Positions 6,124 to 8,024 of a stretch of 8,024 nt of DNA are shown piece by piece. Under the pieces are notes generated by a model. That model searched no databases, had not been told where the DNA came from, and saw only the letters and a list, made by a program, of their open reading frames with translations. Within the stretch, counting starts at the first letter, position 1. The number at the start of each line of letters is the position of its first letter. Source of the stretch: an uncultured Chitinophagaceae bacterium (lineage in GTDB: Bacteria; Bacteroidota; Bacteroidia; Chitinophagales; Chitinophagaceae); assembly GCA_903841915.1 (NCBI GenBank), contig CAIMKO010000487.1, forward strand, positions 1 through 8,024, written 5' to 3'. Position numbers and translations under genes: made by a program.

Positions 6124-6330
6124 ATGGACACTTCAAAAATGATTAAAGCATATTGCCTTAAGACAAAGGAAAAAAACGTTCCTCTGCAAGACGCAGTGAT
6201 CAAAAAGACTGCTAAAGGCGGTTATATGGCTGCTGGTCATGATGGCAAAGGAAATAAGATGGCTGCTATCCTCAGCGAAGCAAAAGCATTGCAAGCCATT
6301 GCTGACGGTGTTGCTAAAAAGGAATTTTAG
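6124..6330 (+). CDS. Small basic protein resembling a cysteine-depleted DUF5679 zinc ribbon
   Basis: This 68-residue protein is Lys- and Ala-rich. Its N-terminal part, KAYCLKTKEKNVPLQDAV (8-25), and its middle, AAGHDGKGNKM (36-46), resemble my recollection of the DUF5679 consensus (AYCVKCKAK near the start, CPVCGTKM near the end). Only the first cysteine, C11, remains: the second position is T14 and the CPVC knuckle is replaced by DGKG. Zinc binding of the classical kind is therefore unlikely. The C-terminal part (about 48-66, LSEAKALQAIADGVAKKEF) looks helical. The role is unknown; small size and positive charge would suit nucleic-acid binding, but this is speculation. The ATG at 6124 has an A/T-rich leader; M6 (6139) is an alternative start. 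It follows gyrB on the same strand after 137 bases and is closed by a strong terminator, so it could be read from its own promoter or from gyrB. Confidence 0.8.
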   Translation: MDTSKMIKAYCLKTKEKNVPLQDAVIKKTAKGGYMAAGHDGKGNKMAAILSEAKALQAIADGVAKKEF

Positions 6331-6356
6331 TTCTACAATCTAATACTTGAAATTAT

Positions 6357-6386
6357 AAAAGTCCCGCTGATGAAGCGGGACTTTTT
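6357..6386. terminator. Bidirectional intrinsic terminator between convergent genes
   Basis: GTCCCGCT (6361-6368) pairs perfectly with AGCGGGAC (6374-6381) around a 5-base loop. AAAA (6357-6360) before it and TTTTT (6382-6386) after it extend the stem and provide a T tract on both strands. It lies between the 3' ends of the 68-residue gene (stop at 6330) and the minus-strand DUF4870 gene (stop at 6423), so it can end transcription from both sides. Confidence 0.92.
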
Positions 6387-6422
6387 ATTTGAGGCCATCC
6401 TATATCATGATGATTGCCCTAA

Positions 6423-6785
6423 TTAGTTTATTAATTTGATCGTGAAGGGGTATTCGTAAATTCTTCCTTCGCTGGCACGAATGATGCCGACAATAGTTAA
6501 TGCGGTGCCGTACAAACCTAAGACAACCATCATCGGTATCCCGATTATTAAGAATATCAGAATAAAACAAATGATGAAAGCAACAGCGCCTGCCACATGA
6601 AAATTAAATGCCTCTTTTGCATGTGCTGCAATAAAAGCGGATTCGTTTTTCTTAATAATATAGATCACAAGCGGTGCAATAAAAGGGAAAAGAAAAAAGG
6701 AAAGATGTGTCAATAAAGCAATCGTTTTTTCATCTTGTGTTGGAACATAATCCGGTAAATAATCTGTACCTAATAAGTTTGCCAT
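6423..6785 (-). CDS. DUF4870 (Tic20-like) small membrane protein
   Basis: This 120-residue protein matches the DUF4870 pattern: a short N-terminal tail, then THLSFFLFPFIAPLVIYIIKK (26-46) as a first membrane segment, the conserved loop NESAFIAAHAKEAFNF (47-62), and two further membrane segments at about 64-81 and 82-104. It ends with the characteristic GRIYEYPFTIKLI (107-119). It should sit in the inner membrane with three helices. The biochemical role of DUF4870 proteins is not established, and nothing here adds to it. The gene lies 57 bases downstream of mfd on the same strand and could be co-transcribed with it. A 17-bp AT-only palindrome (apart from its centre) just upstream suggests separate control. 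The ATG at 6783-6785 gives the usual family length. Confidence 0.92.
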   Translation of the reverse strand: MANLLGTDYLPDYVPTQDEKTIALLTHLSFFLFPFIAPLVIYIIKKNESAFIAAHAKEAFNFHVAGAVAFIICFILIFLIIGIPMMVVLGLYGTALTIVGIIRASEGRIYEYPFTIKLIN

Positions 6786-6794
6786 AGCTTAAAT

Positions 6795-6811
6795 TTTAAA
6801 TTGAATTTAAA
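6795..6811. promoter_or_regulatory. Palindrome TTTAAATTGAATTTAAA upstream of the DUF4870 gene
   Basis: TTTAAATT (6795-6802), a central G at 6803 and AATTTAAA (6804-6811) form a perfect 17-bp palindrome. It lies 10-26 bases before the ATG at 6785, where an operator would overlap the start of transcription. The site is AT-rich, so chance symmetry is possible, and no partner regulator is identified. Confidence 0.35.
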
Positions 6812-6842
6812 TCAAAGAAAGCAAATGGCATAATTGATCACA

Positions 6843-8024
6843 TTATTTTATTACAGCCTGATACATTTGTGTAAGGAACCGCAGCATGGCCTTCATGTCT
6901 TTCATCGGTTCAACCACCAATAAGAAATTTTTGCCCACCTGTTTCAGTTTGGCTTTGTTGGTTCCGGTTTGCAGAAAGCTTAGAACGTTTTTGAAAAGGT
7001 CGGATTCAAAATAAGGTGAATCGGGTTTATTAATGAAATAGCATCGCAGTATCTCACTCTTTAAAGTCATTTTTTCAAAACCAAGGTCAACGGCCATCCA
7101 TCTGCAACGTACCGTTGTAAACAGATCTTCAATCTGAGAAGGGATAGGTCCAAAACGATCGATCATTTCTTTCTGAAATTCCAGCAGGTCTTCCTCTTTT
7201 TCGCAATTATCTAATCTGGTATAAAGTGATAATCTTTCAGTGATGCTTTCCACAAAGGAATCAGGTATCAGTATCTCAAGGTCCGTATCGATGGTACAAT
7301 CACTCACAAAGTCATCCTGTTTGCTGATCTCTTCTTTAAATAGATCTTTGAACTCTGTTCTCTTTAATTCGCGGATGGCTTCTTCCAATATCTTCTGATA
7401 CATTTCGAAACCAATCTCGGCCATGAAACCGCTTTGCTCTCCCCCGAGCATATTGCCTGCACCGCGTATGTCAAGATCACGCATGGCGATCTGGAAACCA
7501 CTTCCCAGATCACTGAACTGTTCTAAGGTTTGCAATCTCTTTCTGGAGTCGGTTGGTAAACTGCTCATGGGCGGTGCCAATAAATAGCAGAATGCTTTCT
7601 TATTGCTGCGACCCACTCTTCCGCGTAACTGATGCAGATCGCTTAATCCAAAATGATGTGCATTATTAACGATGATGGTATTCATGTTAGGAATATCAAC
7701 ACCGCTTTCAACAATATTGGTACAAACTAAAACATCATATTTCTTATCGATGAAATCCAATATTCTTTCTTCCAGTTCATTTCCCTCCAATTGACCATGT
7801 GCAAAACCGATACTGAGATCAGGACATAAACCTTGAATCAGTGCGGCCATTTCTGCCAACCCATGCACACGATTGTGAATGAAGAAAACCTGCCCACCTC
7901 TTTCCGTTTCAAAATAAACCGCATCGCGAATAAAATCATCATTAAAAATTCTAACTTCTGTTTGAATAGGCTGACGATTTGGCGGCGGCGTATTGATGAT
8001 GCTGAGATCTCTGGCACCCATCAG
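6843..8024 (-). CDS. mfd: Transcription-repair coupling factor, C-terminal part (5' end outside the window)
   Basis: The frame runs from the right edge of the window to the TAA at 6843-6845 and covers about 394 residues, roughly the last third of a protein usually over 1,100 residues long. Mfd is the ATP-driven translocase that removes RNA polymerase stalled at DNA lesions and recruits the UvrA repair machinery. Numbering from the first methionine visible (8021), the second RecA-like lobe shows GQVFFIHNR (43-51), VLVCTNIVESGVDIPN (97-112) and the arginine-finger motif QLRGRVGR (131-138). The TRG motif follows (GSGFQIAMRDLDIRGAGNML at 173-192, then GGEQSG), which couples ATP hydrolysis to translocation. 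The remaining 245-392 region, with DSFVESITERLSLYTRL (254-270), is the C-terminal TRCF (D7) domain. The methionine at 8021 is internal, since the preceding in-frame codon at the edge encodes Leu (LMGARDLS), as in other Mfd proteins. No frameshift or lost key residue is seen. Confidence 0.97.
   Translation of the reverse strand: MMGARDLSIINTPPPNRQPIQTEVRIFNDDFIRDAVYFETERGGQVFFIHNRVHGLAEMAALIQGLCPDLSIGFAHGQLEGNELEERILDFIDKKYDVLVCTNIVESGVDIPNMNTIIVNNAHHFGLSDLHQLRGRVGRSNKKAFCYLLAPPMSSLPTDSRKRLQTLEQFSDLGSGFQIAMRDLDIRGAGNMLGGEQSGFMAEIGFEMYQKILEEAIRELKRTEFKDLFKEEISKQDDFVSDCTIDTDLEILIPDSFVESITERLSLYTRLDNCEKEEDLLEFQKEMIDRFGPIPSQIEDLFTTVRCRWMAVDLGFEKMTLKSEILRCYFINKPDSPYFESDLFKNVLSFLQTGTNKAKLKQVGKNFLLVVEPMKDMKAMLRFLTQMYQAVIK

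Overview
The window looks like a chromosomal segment of a Bacteroidota bacterium, most likely of the Chitinophagaceae or a close relative. The grounds are protein character (a GyrB without the long C-terminal insertion of the E. coli enzyme, a DUF4870 protein, a lipoprotein with RHS-like hairpin repeats), moderate-to-low GC, A-rich leaders with almost no Shine-Dalgarno sequences, and promoter-like pairs of the Bacteroidota type (TTTG, about 19-21 bases, TAnnTTTG). The genus assignment is inference.

Layout from left to right. Positions 1-1110 hold the end (or all) of a helical protein of unknown function, read on the plus strand. Positions 1111-1434 are a structured intergenic region with a weak terminator-like hairpin, a 9-bp-arm inverted repeat, a promoter-like pair and a possible 19-codon leader peptide. 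Next come a repeat-bearing lipoprotein (1435-2199) with a strong intrinsic terminator and a GNAT N-acetyltransferase (2341-2847). A convergent AraC-type regulator on the minus strand (2859-3782) carries five clustered cysteines. The araC-like gene is divergent from gyrB (4007-5986), and the 224-bp region between them has alternating complementary GAAAAG/CTTTTC blocks. After gyrB come a 68-residue protein that looks like a cysteine-depleted relative of the DUF5679 zinc ribbon (6124-6330) and a bidirectional terminator. On the minus strand are a DUF4870 membrane protein (6423-6785) and the 3' third of mfd (6843 to the window end), the transcription-repair coupling factor.

The genes do not form one obvious pathway. 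gyrB and mfd are housekeeping genes for DNA topology and transcription-coupled repair. The others are single genes, each with its own terminator or intergenic region. I see no tRNA, rRNA, CRISPR array, insertion sequence or prophage signature, and nothing that clearly amounts to a new multi-gene system. The items most worth a second look are the cysteine cluster of the AraC-type regulator, the structured gyrB upstream region, the cysteine-poor DUF5679-like protein, and the leader region before the lipoprotein gene.
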